NCBI RefSeq assembly: GCF_001969855.1
Contig: NZ_MRBL01000004.1
Location: 39,995 to 103,994, forward strand
DNA: 64,000 bases
Direction: 5' to 3'
Origin: Bacillus haynesii
GTDB taxonomy: Bacteria; Bacillota; Bacilli; Bacillales; Bacillaceae
In this document: one piece after another, positions 18,763 to 26,725 of the stretch
Position numbering within the stretch: position 1 is the first letter of the stretch
How the letters are laid out: every line of letters starts with the position of its first letter
Program-made: the position numbers and the translations under genes
The notes under the pieces: model-generated
The model's database searches: none
The model's input: only the letters and a program-made list of their open reading frames with translations
Told to the model about the DNA's origin: nothing

Positions 18763-19533
18763 ATGCAGTTGGAAGAATTAATGAACAAGCATTATAAAAA
18801 ATTGAACGAAAACGACTTTCATGTTTTGAAATACATTTTGAACCATCAAGACACTTGCTACAAGCTGGGCATCAACGAATTAGCAAAGAAGTGCAATGTA
18901 TCCCGCACATCGATTTTAAGACTTTCACAAAAACTGGACTTCAGCGGGTACAGCGAGTTCAGGGTGTTTCTGAAATGGGAGGCTGAGAAACGGGAAGAAG
19001 AGCGGGAAGATTGCCGTTCCTTTGAAAGCCTCATGAGGGATATGGAAGCAAGCATGAAGTATTTGAAAAATACGGATTTGCGAAAGATGTGTCAGCTTAT
19101 TGACGAAGCGGACCGCATTTTTGTCTATGGTTCAGGTACGGCTCAGACGACGTGCGCTTATGAGCTGCAGCGAATGTTTGTTTCTCAGCACCGTTATTTG
19201 ACGGTGATCAAAGATCAAATCGATTTCGATCTCATGTTTCCTGATTTTAGCCCGGCCGATCTGATCATCATCATTTCGCTGTCAGGAGAAACCCCGTCGC
19301 TGATTCCGCAGGCACAGTCTCTGTCGGCAAAAGGCATTCCTTTTATCTCTTTGACCAATTTGAAAAATAATCTGCTCGCCCAGCTCACGCCTTACAATCT
19401 CTATGCGCCGAGCCAGACGGTGACGGTTTGTCCAAAAACAGAGCTGACTGCTTTTGCGCCCTTTTTTCTCGTTGGGGAAGCGCTGTTTCGCAGTTATGTC
19501 GACTATGCTGAAGAAAAGAAAAATCAGGAATAA
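18763..19533 (+). CDS. glvR: RpiR-family regulator of the maltose operon
   Basis: A 256-residue regulator matching B. subtilis GlvR (MalR/YfiA). The N-terminal HTH_6 domain carries LAKKCNVSRTSILRLSQKLDFSGYSEFR (split as KKCNVSRTS near 44-52 and KLDFSGYSEF near 60-69). A C-terminal SIS domain (about 105-240) has VYGSGTAQTTCAYELQR and ISLSGETPSLIPQA, typical of phosphosugar binding. It is a positive regulator of malA and malP in B. subtilis. The start at 18763 follows GGGGTGA by 5 bp; earlier in-frame GTG and ATG codons overlap the ribosome site. It lies 15 bp before malP. Confidence 0.92.
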   Translation: MQLEELMNKHYKKLNENDFHVLKYILNHQDTCYKLGINELAKKCNVSRTSILRLSQKLDFSGYSEFRVFLKWEAEKREEEREDCRSFESLMRDMEASMKYLKNTDLRKMCQLIDEADRIFVYGSGTAQTTCAYELQRMFVSQHRYLTVIKDQIDFDLMFPDFSPADLIIIISLSGETPSLIPQAQSLSAKGIPFISLTNLKNNLLAQLTPYNLYAPSQTVTVCPKTELTAFAPFFLVGEALFRSYVDYAEEKKNQE

Positions 19534-19548
19534 CAGGGGGGATTCACA

Positions 19549-21141
19549 TTGATGCAAAAAGTACAGCGGTTCGGAAGCGCCATGTTTGTGCCGGTTTTGC
19601 TATTTGCTTTTGCCGGGATCGTCGTGGGCCTCAGCACATTATTTAAAAATGAGCAGCTGATGGGATCGCTTGCCCGTCAGGACACCTTTTGGTATCAATT
19701 CTGGTATATCCTTGAGGAAGGCGGCTGGACCGTCTTCAGGCAAATGCCGCTGTTGTTTGCGGTCGGAATTCCGATCGCACTGGCGAAAAAAGCGCAGGCG
19801 CGGGCATGTTTGGAAGCGCTTACTACCTATCTGACCTTCAATTATTTTGTCAGTGCCATTTTGACTGTATGGGGCGGTTTTTTCGGTGTTGATATGACTC
19901 AGGAAGCCGGAGGAACAAGTGGTCTTGCGGAAATTGCCGGCATCAAAACCCTTGATACGAACATTATCGGGGCGATTCTGATTTCATCGATTGTCGTTTA
20001 TATCCACAACCGCTACTTTGATAAGAAGCTGCCCGATTTTTTAGGGATTTTTCAAGGCTCTTCATTCGTCGTTATCATTTCATTCGCGATTATGCTTCCG
20101 GTAGCACTTGCGACCGCGTGGATTTGGCCGATGGTGCAGGGCGGCATTGCGTCGCTGCAAAGCTTTCTTGTCGCCTCAGGAGCCTTCGGTGTCTGGGTTT
20201 ACACATTTTTAGAAAGAATTTTGATCCCTACGGGCCTGCATCATTTCATCTACACGCCGTTTGTTTTCGGCCCGGCCGTAGTTGAAGGCGGAATTGTCAC
20301 CTATTGGGCGCAGCATCTCAGCGAGTTCTCAGCAAGCTCTGAGCCGTTGAAAGAGCTCTTTCCTCAAGGCGGATTCGCGCTCCACGGAAACTCTAAAATC
20401 TTCGGAATTCTGGGGATCGCGCTCGCGATCTATGTAACAGCCAAAAAAGAAAAGAAGAAAATCGTTGCCGGTCTGCTGATTCCGATCACGCTGACAGCGG
20501 TGATTGCGGGGATCACGGAGCCGATTGAATTTACGTTTTTGTTTATTTCGCCGCTGTTGTTTTTCGTACACAGTCTCTTGGCCGCGACGATGGCGACCTT
20601 GATGTATGCTGCAGGGGTGGTCGGAAATATGGGCGGCGGTTTAATCGAGATTTTAACACTCAACTGGATCCCTCTGTTTCATCAGCATGGCAGCACTTAT
20701 GTTTTTCAAATTTTGATCGGCTTGTCTTTCACCGTCATTTACTTCTTCGTATTCAAGTTCTTGATTTTAAAATTAGATATTGCCACACCGGGGCGTGAAA
20801 AAGACCAGCAGCAGGAGACAAAATTTTATTCGAAAAAAGATTACAAGGCGAAAAAAGAATCCGAAAAAGAGGTTTCTGCGGCGCAGGAAATGGCTGAGAC
20901 CGATCAGGCAGTTCTTTGCATCGAAGCGCTCGGCGGAAAAGAAAACATTGCTGAAGTGACGAATTGTGCGACAAGACTGAGAGTCAGCGTGTATGACGAG
21001 TCAAAAGTGGAGCCGGACAGTACGTTTAAGTCCTTCGGCGTTCACGGTGTCGTCAGAAACGGAAAAGCCTTGCAAATTATTATCGGTCTTTCGGTTCCGC
21101 AAGTCCGTGAAAGGGTCGAGAAGCTGCTGAATCAACCATAA
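19549..21141 (+). CDS. malP: Maltose-specific PTS EIICB
   Basis: A 530-residue permease with EIIC first (about residues 1-420, ten or so helices, LFPQGGFALHGNSKIFG in the middle) and EIIB at the C-terminus, where EVTNCATRLRVSVYD near 466-480 holds the phosphorylated Cys. This C-B order and the sequence match B. subtilis MalP (GlvC). It imports and phosphorylates maltose; no EIIA is encoded here, so a glucose-type EIIA is presumably borrowed. The start may be the TTG at 19549 (giving MMQK) or the adjacent ATG at 19552; both follow CAGGGGGG. Confidence 0.94.
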   Translation: MMQKVQRFGSAMFVPVLLFAFAGIVVGLSTLFKNEQLMGSLARQDTFWYQFWYILEEGGWTVFRQMPLLFAVGIPIALAKKAQARACLEALTTYLTFNYFVSAILTVWGGFFGVDMTQEAGGTSGLAEIAGIKTLDTNIIGAILISSIVVYIHNRYFDKKLPDFLGIFQGSSFVVIISFAIMLPVALATAWIWPMVQGGIASLQSFLVASGAFGVWVYTFLERILIPTGLHHFIYTPFVFGPAVVEGGIVTYWAQHLSEFSASSEPLKELFPQGGFALHGNSKIFGILGIALAIYVTAKKEKKKIVAGLLIPITLTAVIAGITEPIEFTFLFISPLLFFVHSLLAATMATLMYAAGVVGNMGGGLIEILTLNWIPLFHQHGSTYVFQILIGLSFTVIYFFVFKFLILKLDIATPGREKDQQQETKFYSKKDYKAKKESEKEVSAAQEMAETDQAVLCIEALGGKENIAEVTNCATRLRVSVYDESKVEPDSTFKSFGVHGVVRNGKALQIIIGLSVPQVRERVEKLLNQP

Positions 21142-21157
21142 TTACGCCGGGGCAAAT

Positions 21158-21223
21158 AGCATCTCCTGAAATGACAAATGCAAGCTGCAGAGACTTGCAT
21201 GTGCGATTGGGGGATGCTCTTTT
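21158..21223 (+). terminator. Probable terminator after malP
   Basis: AGCATC (21158-21163) pairs with GATGCT, with an inner ATGCAAG/CTTGCAT stem, followed by CTTTT. A second nearby dyad (GATGCAG at 21224 with CTGCATGC near 21271) could end the convergent methyltransferase transcript, as a T-run follows on the minus strand side less clearly. Confidence 0.55.
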
Positions 21224-21283
21224 GATGCAGAGACAAGCTAACGCTTCACAGGTTATCCGCATTAGCTCGCTGCATGCCAATTA

Positions 21284-21862
21284 TTATCTTTTTTTACAGT
21301 TCAGCACGTAAATTTCATTCTTCAGCTGTTCAGATGTTTTAATGACGACTTTTTCACTGTCCTGAAAATCCAATATGCCGTCGTATCTTTCAATGACTTC
21401 GTCAATATGTTTGAAGTGGCGGACGTGGGCGCGCGAATCGTAGTTAGGCACAGAAATCACCATATCGCTCCCTTGAGGAAGACTTGATAAAAACGCTTTG
21501 TCTTTCTCTATATGCTCTAACACTTCCAGCAAAACAAAAACATGATATTTTTGCAGCATCCGGACGATCGCCTCATCATATACATTTCCTTCGATGAAAG
21601 TAAACGAGGGATTATACCTTTTGGCTTCTTCAAGCATTCCTTTGGAAAAATCGATGCCTAAATATTTTCTGTATCCTTTGTCAAATAAAAGCTTTGCGAA
21701 TCTTCCTGTGCCGCAGCCGATATCAACAATTGTTTCATCTTTGGACTCCGGCAATAAACGTGCAGCTTCTTCATACACCTTTCTCCAAGGGCTTTTTTCA
21801 AGCGGAATCAGATGTCGGTCAATAAATTGATCATAAAATTCAGCGGGCATTTCCGTTCCCAT
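21284..21862 (-). CDS. Class I SAM-dependent methyltransferase
   Basis: A 192-residue methyltransferase. SAM-binding motif I is VDIGCGTGRFAKLL near residues 44-57, followed by LGIDFSKGMLEEAKRYN (motif II) and LLEVLEHIEKDKAFL near 110. No membrane segment. It follows the glycosyltransferase gene by about 106 bp on the same strand. The ATG at 21862 is chosen because AGGTGA lies 5 bp upstream; an in-frame GTG at 21871 is part of that ribosome site. The substrate is unknown; the neighbour suggests a glycan or glycoconjugate. Confidence 0.8.
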   Translation of the reverse strand: MGTEMPAEFYDQFIDRHLIPLEKSPWRKVYEEAARLLPESKDETIVDIGCGTGRFAKLLFDKGYRKYLGIDFSKGMLEEAKRYNPSFTFIEGNVYDEAIVRMLQKYHVFVLLEVLEHIEKDKAFLSSLPQGSDMVISVPNYDSRAHVRHFKHIDEVIERYDGILDFQDSEKVVIKTSEQLKNEIYVLNCKKR

Positions 21863-21968
21863 GTTTTTCACCTCGAAATCTTTTAAATCATCAGTAATAG
21901 AAATATATGTCCGGAAAGAAAATGTGTGCGGGAAGAACCCCGCCGGAAAAGAAAAATGGATCCATTCA

Positions 21969-22946
21969 TCACCGTTCCTGCTGCTCTAAAAAATCTAGTA
22001 TCGCGTCTGCTATTTCTTGTGCACGCGCATGATAGGTATGCCGTGAATGAACGAGATGGTAACCGTTGTCTGTGATACGCTGCCTTTCTTTTTCGTTTTG
22101 AAGATAGTATTTTGCTTTGTCATAAAAGTCTTCAACTTCACAAGCAATGAAATGGGTGCCGTCTTTAAAGCCAAGATCGAAAATATCTTGATTTGGCTCC
22201 GCCAGCAACAGCGTTCTGCAGGCAGGGGCTTCAAAAAATTTTAACAACGGGTAGCGGAGGGCGCTTCCGCATGTGAAAAATATCTTTGCTCTGTTCAATT
22301 CCTGGGCATACTTTTCATTCAAAAAAGCCTGCTTGATTTCTTCTTCATCAGTTATGACATTGCCGGGATGAGGGTGATGAACAAACCCTTTTTCATGCTT
22401 CATCGTCTGCAAAACAGCCTCCCTAAAAAGGTATTTTCCTTTTGGGGGGTATCTTTTGTTTCCTTCATGTACGAGCCCCATGAGCAAATAGTCTATCGTT
22501 TTCTTCAACTTCCAGTCCTTGAATATTTCTGGATCAACTGCCCATGGAACCCATCTGAATTTGTCTTTGTACTGGGGGAATTCATTTAAAAAATGCTCTT
22601 TTGTCACTGAAAAAATTAAATCAATTTGGTTTTCTTCGAAATAGCTGCTTCTGATCTGTTTATTAAAATGGGAATCGATCACAAACGCGCCGGTGGGGAT
22701 GTTTGTATCCTTGAGCCCCCTAATGTTTGGGGACAATGAGAAGCCGTAGGCAATGTCGTAATGGAAAATGAAATCAGGACGAAATTGGATTCTGTTCAAT
22801 ATATCCGGAAGATAGCCGTCTGTATGCCAATACATGACTTCGGCAAACTCCTCCAGAGATTTCATCATTTTATACTTTACTTCATGTTTGGGCATGGTCT
22901 TCCAAAACGTTTTAATCAAAACTAATATTTTCAAGCATCTCCGCAT
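21969..22946 (-). CDS. CgeB-like glycosyltransferase
   Basis: A 325-residue protein resembling the CgeB/GT1-type glycosyltransferases: the N-terminal half has an alternating strand-helix pattern without obvious signal, and the C-terminal half carries the GT-B nucleotide-sugar region (FFTCGSALRYPLLKFFEAPACRTLLL near 238-263, then DGTHFIACEVEDFYDKAKYYL). CgeB of B. subtilis acts on the spore crust. A sigma-K-type promoter lies directly upstream, so expression in the mother cell late in sporulation is likely. ATG follows GAGAGGAG. Exact sugar and acceptor unknown. Confidence 0.75.
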   Translation of the reverse strand: MRRCLKILVLIKTFWKTMPKHEVKYKMMKSLEEFAEVMYWHTDGYLPDILNRIQFRPDFIFHYDIAYGFSLSPNIRGLKDTNIPTGAFVIDSHFNKQIRSSYFEENQIDLIFSVTKEHFLNEFPQYKDKFRWVPWAVDPEIFKDWKLKKTIDYLLMGLVHEGNKRYPPKGKYLFREAVLQTMKHEKGFVHHPHPGNVITDEEEIKQAFLNEKYAQELNRAKIFFTCGSALRYPLLKFFEAPACRTLLLAEPNQDIFDLGFKDGTHFIACEVEDFYDKAKYYLQNEKERQRITDNGYHLVHSRHTYHARAQEIADAILDFLEQQER

Positions 22947-22987
22947 TTCTTTCTCCTCTCAGGATATCTTCGTCATCTTTCCCTATT

Positions 22988-23016
22988 TAATATATGAGGA
23001 TTAAAAATTGATGTTC
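22988..23016 (-). promoter_or_regulatory. Sigma-K-like promoter
   Basis: On the minus strand GAAC (23016-23013), exactly 16 bp, then CATATATTA (22996-22988). This fits the mother-cell sigma-K consensus AC-N16/17-CATANNNTA at every fixed position. It lies about 40 bp upstream of the glycosyltransferase ATG. Confidence 0.72.
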
Positions 23017-23090
23017 AGGCAAGCGTTAAAAAGGCGGGGAATGGGGATTCAGCTTGAAAAATGTGCGGAATAAAATGAAAGCGGCAAAAC

Positions 23091-23126
23091 AAAAAGGCGA
23101 TGCACCTGAGATGCACGCCTTTTTTA
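23091..23126. terminator. Bidirectional terminator at the catR end
   Basis: AAAAAGGCGATGCA (23091-23104) pairs with TGCACGCCTTTTTT (23112-23125) with one mismatch. T-runs flank it on both strands; the stop codon of the HxlR gene lies in its right arm. Confidence 0.85.
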
Positions 23127-23462
23127 ATGATTTTCCCGTTCATTGGCTTCGTCCAGATCGATCCATTCCTGCGACCATTTTTCCATTCCTTTAAGGACCT
23201 GTTCGAGCGCCTGCCCTTTTTCAGTCAGGGAGTATTCGATCCGCACCGGGGTTTCTGGATACACGTGCCGGTGGATGATGCCCTCATGTTCGAGTTCTTT
23301 TAATCTTTCGGATAACAGCCTTCCGCTGATGGGAAGGGAAGATTCTATATGACAAAACCGCTGCGGGCCGTTAAGAAGCTGGTGAATGATGAATCCGTTC
23401 CAGCGCTGACTTATCATTTTCATTCCTTTTTCGAATTTCGGACATAAAGATGATAGGCTCAT
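23124..23462 (-). CDS. catR: HxlR-family redox regulator, CatR/YodB type
   Basis: A 112-residue winged-helix repressor. The HxlR core spans residues 8-100: GMKMISQRWNGFIIHQLL, then FCHIESSLPISGRLLSERLKELEHEGII. A lone N-terminal cysteine sits at position 7 (MSLSSLC), equivalent to the redox-sensing Cys of B. subtilis CatR and YodB, which release DNA on quinone or disulfide stress. It is divergent from catDE, its expected target, whereas from memory B. subtilis catR (yvaP) lies elsewhere. The ATG at 23462 follows AGGTGAGG; the frame is open to 23702 but without support. YodB is the main alternative name. Confidence 0.8.
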   Translation of the reverse strand: MSLSSLCPKFEKGMKMISQRWNGFIIHQLLNGPQRFCHIESSLPISGRLLSERLKELEHEGIIHRHVYPETPVRIEYSLTEKGQALEQVLKGMEKWSQEWIDLDEANERENH

Positions 23463-23527
23463 ATTCCTCACCTCTCTAGGTCTATTATAACGGTATATTA
23501 ATGAATGAGCAAAGCTCATAAAATGTC

Positions 23528-23574
23528 TTGACGTAAGTTTGTTATTTATATATACTAACTTACACAAAGTAAGT
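23528..23574 (+). promoter_or_regulatory. catDE promoter with CatR-type operators
   Basis: TTGACG (23528-23533), 17 bp, TATACT (23551-23556) is a near-consensus sigma-A promoter. ACTTAC-ACAAA-GTAAGT (23558-23574) is a perfect 6-bp inverted repeat at the transcription start. GTAAGTT (23533-23539) within the spacer pairs with AACTTAC and suggests a second half-site. Confidence 0.78.
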
Positions 23575-23691
23575 AACGAACGAAAAAAGGAGGACACTGC
23601 AGACTTCTTATGCGGATGATATGTTGATAGATGGATAAATTTGGCGTTCGTCATTGGTTTTAAAATAAAAAATGAACAAGAGGAGAAAATA

Positions 23692-24135
23692 ATGAACAAC
23701 AAATACGAATTAGGTGCATTTATTTTACGTTTGGTTACCGGTCTTACATTTTTGCTTCACGGGCTTTCTAAATTTCAAGGCGGGATTGAAAATACTGTAG
23801 GATTTTTCAGCAGTGTCGGAATTCCGGGCTTTCTCGCCTATATCGTAGCGATTATCGAATTGGCCGGAGGGGCTTTGATGATTCTCGGACTCGGTACGCG
23901 TGTGATTGGCCTTTTATTTGCGATTGTCATGCTGGGGGCCATTTTCACTGTTAAGCTATCCGCCGGTTTCATGGGAACAGATGGAGGCGCAGGCTATGAA
24001 CTAGATGTAACGCTTCTTGCAATGTCTGTATACCTGGGCTTGAGCGGAAGCCGCATGCTGTCCCTTGGGGAAATCATCCTGAAATCAAGGAAAGAAGGAA
24101 AAACAGATGACGCAGCAAATCCACCCGGGCACTGA
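23692..24135 (+). CDS. catD: CatD, DoxX-family membrane oxidoreductase subunit
   Basis: A 147-residue protein with four hydrophobic helices of the DoxX family (FILRLVTGLTFLLHGLSKFQGG near the N-terminus). It matches B. subtilis CatD (YfiD), encoded with catechol dioxygenase catE and induced by catechol and quinones. The role is protection from reactive aromatic compounds; its biochemical activity is not known. Start at 23692 after AGAGGAG. The last 29 bp overlap catE, indicating coupling. Confidence 0.9.
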   Translation: MNNKYELGAFILRLVTGLTFLLHGLSKFQGGIENTVGFFSSVGIPGFLAYIVAIIELAGGALMILGLGTRVIGLLFAIVMLGAIFTVKLSAGFMGTDGGAGYELDVTLLAMSVYLGLSGSRMLSLGEIILKSRKEGKTDDAANPPGH

Positions 24136-24967
24136 GCTCGGTTATGTCAAGCTGAAAGTGAGCCGTCTTGAAAGATCGGTTTCTTTTTACAGAGATGTGA
24201 TCGGTTTTCAAGTATTAAAACGGGACGGCAAAACGGCGGAGTTCACAGTTGACGGGAAAAATCCGCTTCTGATCATTGAAGAGATTCCAAATGCTGTTGT
24301 GCTCCCTGAAAGATCGGCAGCAGGCCTTTATCATTTTGCCATTTTGCTTCCAAACCGAAAGCAGCTCGGCATGGCTGTGAAGCATTTGATTCGCTCAGGT
24401 ATCGAACTCGGCCAGGGAGATCACCTTGTCAGCGAGGCGCTTTACTTGTCAGATCCTGATCAAAACGGAATCGAAATCTACCGTGACCGTCCGCGGGAGG
24501 GATGGAAGCGTGATGAGCAGGGAAACTACGTGATGGGCACGGAACCGGTTGATGTCCAAGGTCTTCTTGAAGAAGCCGATGGCCATGAATGGCAAGGTCT
24601 TCCCCCAGAAACAAAAATCGGACACGTCCATTTTCACGTCAGAGATTTGAAGCAGGCGAAAGAATTTTACCACTCTGTACTGGGATTTGATATCACAGGA
24701 GATTATCAAAACATGTCAGCGCTTTTCGTCTCTGCCGGAGGCTACCATCATCATATCGGTTTAAACATCTGGGCCGGACAACATGCGCCATTTGCTCCGC
24801 TTAATGCGGCAGGCATGGCGTATTACACGGTTCTTCTCCCGAGTCAAACGGAACTTGACCGCATCGTAAAAAAACTGAAAAGCTCAGGTTATGCCGTTGA
24901 CCATCAAGAAAACGCTTGGTTTATTAAAGACCCGGCTTCAGGCATTGAGATCAGATTGACCGTTTGA
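24107..24967 (+). CDS. catE: CatE, catechol-2,3-dioxygenase
   Basis: A 286-residue extradiol dioxygenase built from two vicinal-oxygen-chelate modules (about 8-125 and 165-280). The Fe(II) ligands are visible in the second half: His in GHVHFHVRD (about 166), His in GGYHHHIGLNIW (about 213) and Glu in SGIEIRLTV near the C-terminus. It opens catechol between C2 and C3. It overlaps catD and ends in a strong terminator. Close to B. subtilis CatE (YfiE). Confidence 0.93.
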   Translation: MTQQIHPGTELGYVKLKVSRLERSVSFYRDVIGFQVLKRDGKTAEFTVDGKNPLLIIEEIPNAVVLPERSAAGLYHFAILLPNRKQLGMAVKHLIRSGIELGQGDHLVSEALYLSDPDQNGIEIYRDRPREGWKRDEQGNYVMGTEPVDVQGLLEEADGHEWQGLPPETKIGHVHFHVRDLKQAKEFYHSVLGFDITGDYQNMSALFVSAGGYHHHIGLNIWAGQHAPFAPLNAAGMAYYTVLLPSQTELDRIVKKLKSSGYAVDHQENAWFIKDPASGIEIRLTV

Positions 24968-24997
24968 AAAGGCGAAACTCCAGTTTCGCCTTTTTTT
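24967..24997 (+). terminator. Terminator of catDE
   Basis: AAAAGGCGAAACT pairs with AGTTTCGCC, four-base loop or less, followed by seven T. It overlaps the catE stop. Confidence 0.92.
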
Positions 24998-25126
24998 ATG
25001 CGATTCAATCAAAGAACAACAAAAGCAAAGAATGAGAAAAAACAGACATTAATAACAAAGATTCAGGGGCAGCAGCTGTGTTAACATGAATTTGCAAATC
25101 TGGAAATGAAACAGGGGTGAGAATGG

Positions 25127-26725
25127 ATGGCAAAAAGCCTGACTGGGAAGGCGAAACATCCGCCTGTCTGGAATCCGAACATTGACGGCGGGCGGTTTTG
25201 CAATCCCGTTCTGTTCATGGACTACTCAGACCCGGATGTCGTTCGGAAAGGCAGCGACTTTTTTATGGCGGCCTCAAGTTTTTCCTGTTTTCCCGGAATT
25301 CCTATTTTGCACTCGACAGATTTGGTGAATTGGTCTTTGATCAGCCATGTGTTTGACGAGCTCCCCTTCGGCGAATACGAGGCCCCCGCTCACGGCAAAG
25401 GAGCATGGGCGCCGAGCATTCGGTACCATAACGGGGAATTCTGGGTGTATTTCGCAACGCCTGATGAAGGAATCTTCATGAGCAAAACATCAGATCCGTT
25501 TAAAGGATGGGAGCCTCTCATACACGTCAAAAAGACAAAGGGCTGGATTGATCCTTGTCCATTTTGGGATGACGACGGAAATGCCTATTTGATTCATGCG
25601 TACGCAAACAGCAGAATCGGAATTAAGAGCAAGCTGAACCTTTGCCGAATGAAAAAAGACGGAACGGCTTTGGAAGACGATGGAGAGATTGTCTTTGACG
25701 GCACGATGAATCACCCTACGATTGAAGGGCCGAAACTGTATAAAAAAGACGGCTATTATTATATCTTTGCTCCGGCCGGAGGGGTGAAGACAGGCTGGCA
25801 GACGGTTTTGCGGAGCAAGCAGATTTACGGTCCCTATGAAGACAAGGTTGTCCTCCACCAAGGAAATACGGCCATTAACGGTCCGCACCAGGGAGGCTGG
25901 GTTGAGCTTGATTCCGAAGAATCATGGTTTATCCACTTTCAAGATTGCGGACCATTCGGCAGAGTTGTGCACCTTCAACCTGTCCGCTGGATCGACGGCT
26001 GGCCGCTGCTGGGCGAAGACATAAACGGCGACGGAATCGGCGAACCGGTTTTGCAATGGGAAAAGCCGAAGACGAACGCCAAAGAAGTGAAACAACCCTT
26101 TGACCATGCCAATGATGATTTTTCTTCAGATCGCCTTGCGCTTCATTGGCAATGGGAAGCGAATCCGAAGCAAGAATGGTACTCTCTCAGCGCCAGACCC
26201 GGCCGGCTTCGCTTGTACAGCCGCGGCATCCCGCATCCGTTCAAACTGAGCCGCCTGCCGAACCTTCTGATGCAGAAATTTTCGGGGCCAAGCTTCACAG
26301 CAACGGTCAAATTGTCGCTAAACGCCTTGTCGGAAACTATGATTGCCGGCTTGGCTGTCATGGGAAGGGAATACGCCTATCTCGGCTTTTCGAAATCGGA
26401 AAACGGTTATCGGCTTTCTGTATACGAAGGCCGTATGGAAGGTGAACAGGAAGATATCAAAACAGAAGAGCGCGGCGTACATACGGAAACGGTCTATTTG
26501 CGCGTGACTGTTGATGAACAGGCGGTCTGCCGTTTCAGCTACAGCATGGATCAGCGTCAATTCACACAGATTGGGGATTCGTTTCAGGCTGTTCCCGGGC
26601 TGTGGACAGGTGCCAAAGCAGGTGTATATTGCGCCGATACCGGAGGAGCAGACGGACAGGACGGCTGGTGCGATATCGATTGGTTCAGTGTCGAACCGGC
26701 AAGGGGGGAATGCCATGAACGGTGA
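25127..26725 (+). CDS. GH43 glycosidase (beta-xylosidase/arabinofuranosidase type)
   Basis: A 532-residue, probably cytoplasmic protein with no signal peptide. The five-bladed GH43 propeller covers about residues 20-320: general base Asp in YSDPDVVRKG (about 35), pKa-modulating Asp in GWIDPCPFWDDDG (about 143) and acid Glu in TIEGPKLYKKDGYYY (about 204). A C-terminal beta-sandwich (about 345-525) completes the common two-domain form. Likely substrate is a short xylo- or arabino-oligosaccharide taken into the cell. It overlaps the next GH43 gene by 11 bp. The upstream 160 bp show no confident promoter or cre. Confidence 0.85.
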   Translation: MAKSLTGKAKHPPVWNPNIDGGRFCNPVLFMDYSDPDVVRKGSDFFMAASSFSCFPGIPILHSTDLVNWSLISHVFDELPFGEYEAPAHGKGAWAPSIRYHNGEFWVYFATPDEGIFMSKTSDPFKGWEPLIHVKKTKGWIDPCPFWDDDGNAYLIHAYANSRIGIKSKLNLCRMKKDGTALEDDGEIVFDGTMNHPTIEGPKLYKKDGYYYIFAPAGGVKTGWQTVLRSKQIYGPYEDKVVLHQGNTAINGPHQGGWVELDSEESWFIHFQDCGPFGRVVHLQPVRWIDGWPLLGEDINGDGIGEPVLQWEKPKTNAKEVKQPFDHANDDFSSDRLALHWQWEANPKQEWYSLSARPGRLRLYSRGIPHPFKLSRLPNLLMQKFSGPSFTATVKLSLNALSETMIAGLAVMGREYAYLGFSKSENGYRLSVYEGRMEGEQEDIKTEERGVHTETVYLRVTVDEQAVCRFSYSMDQRQFTQIGDSFQAVPGLWTGAKAGVYCADTGGADGQDGWCDIDWFSVEPARGECHER

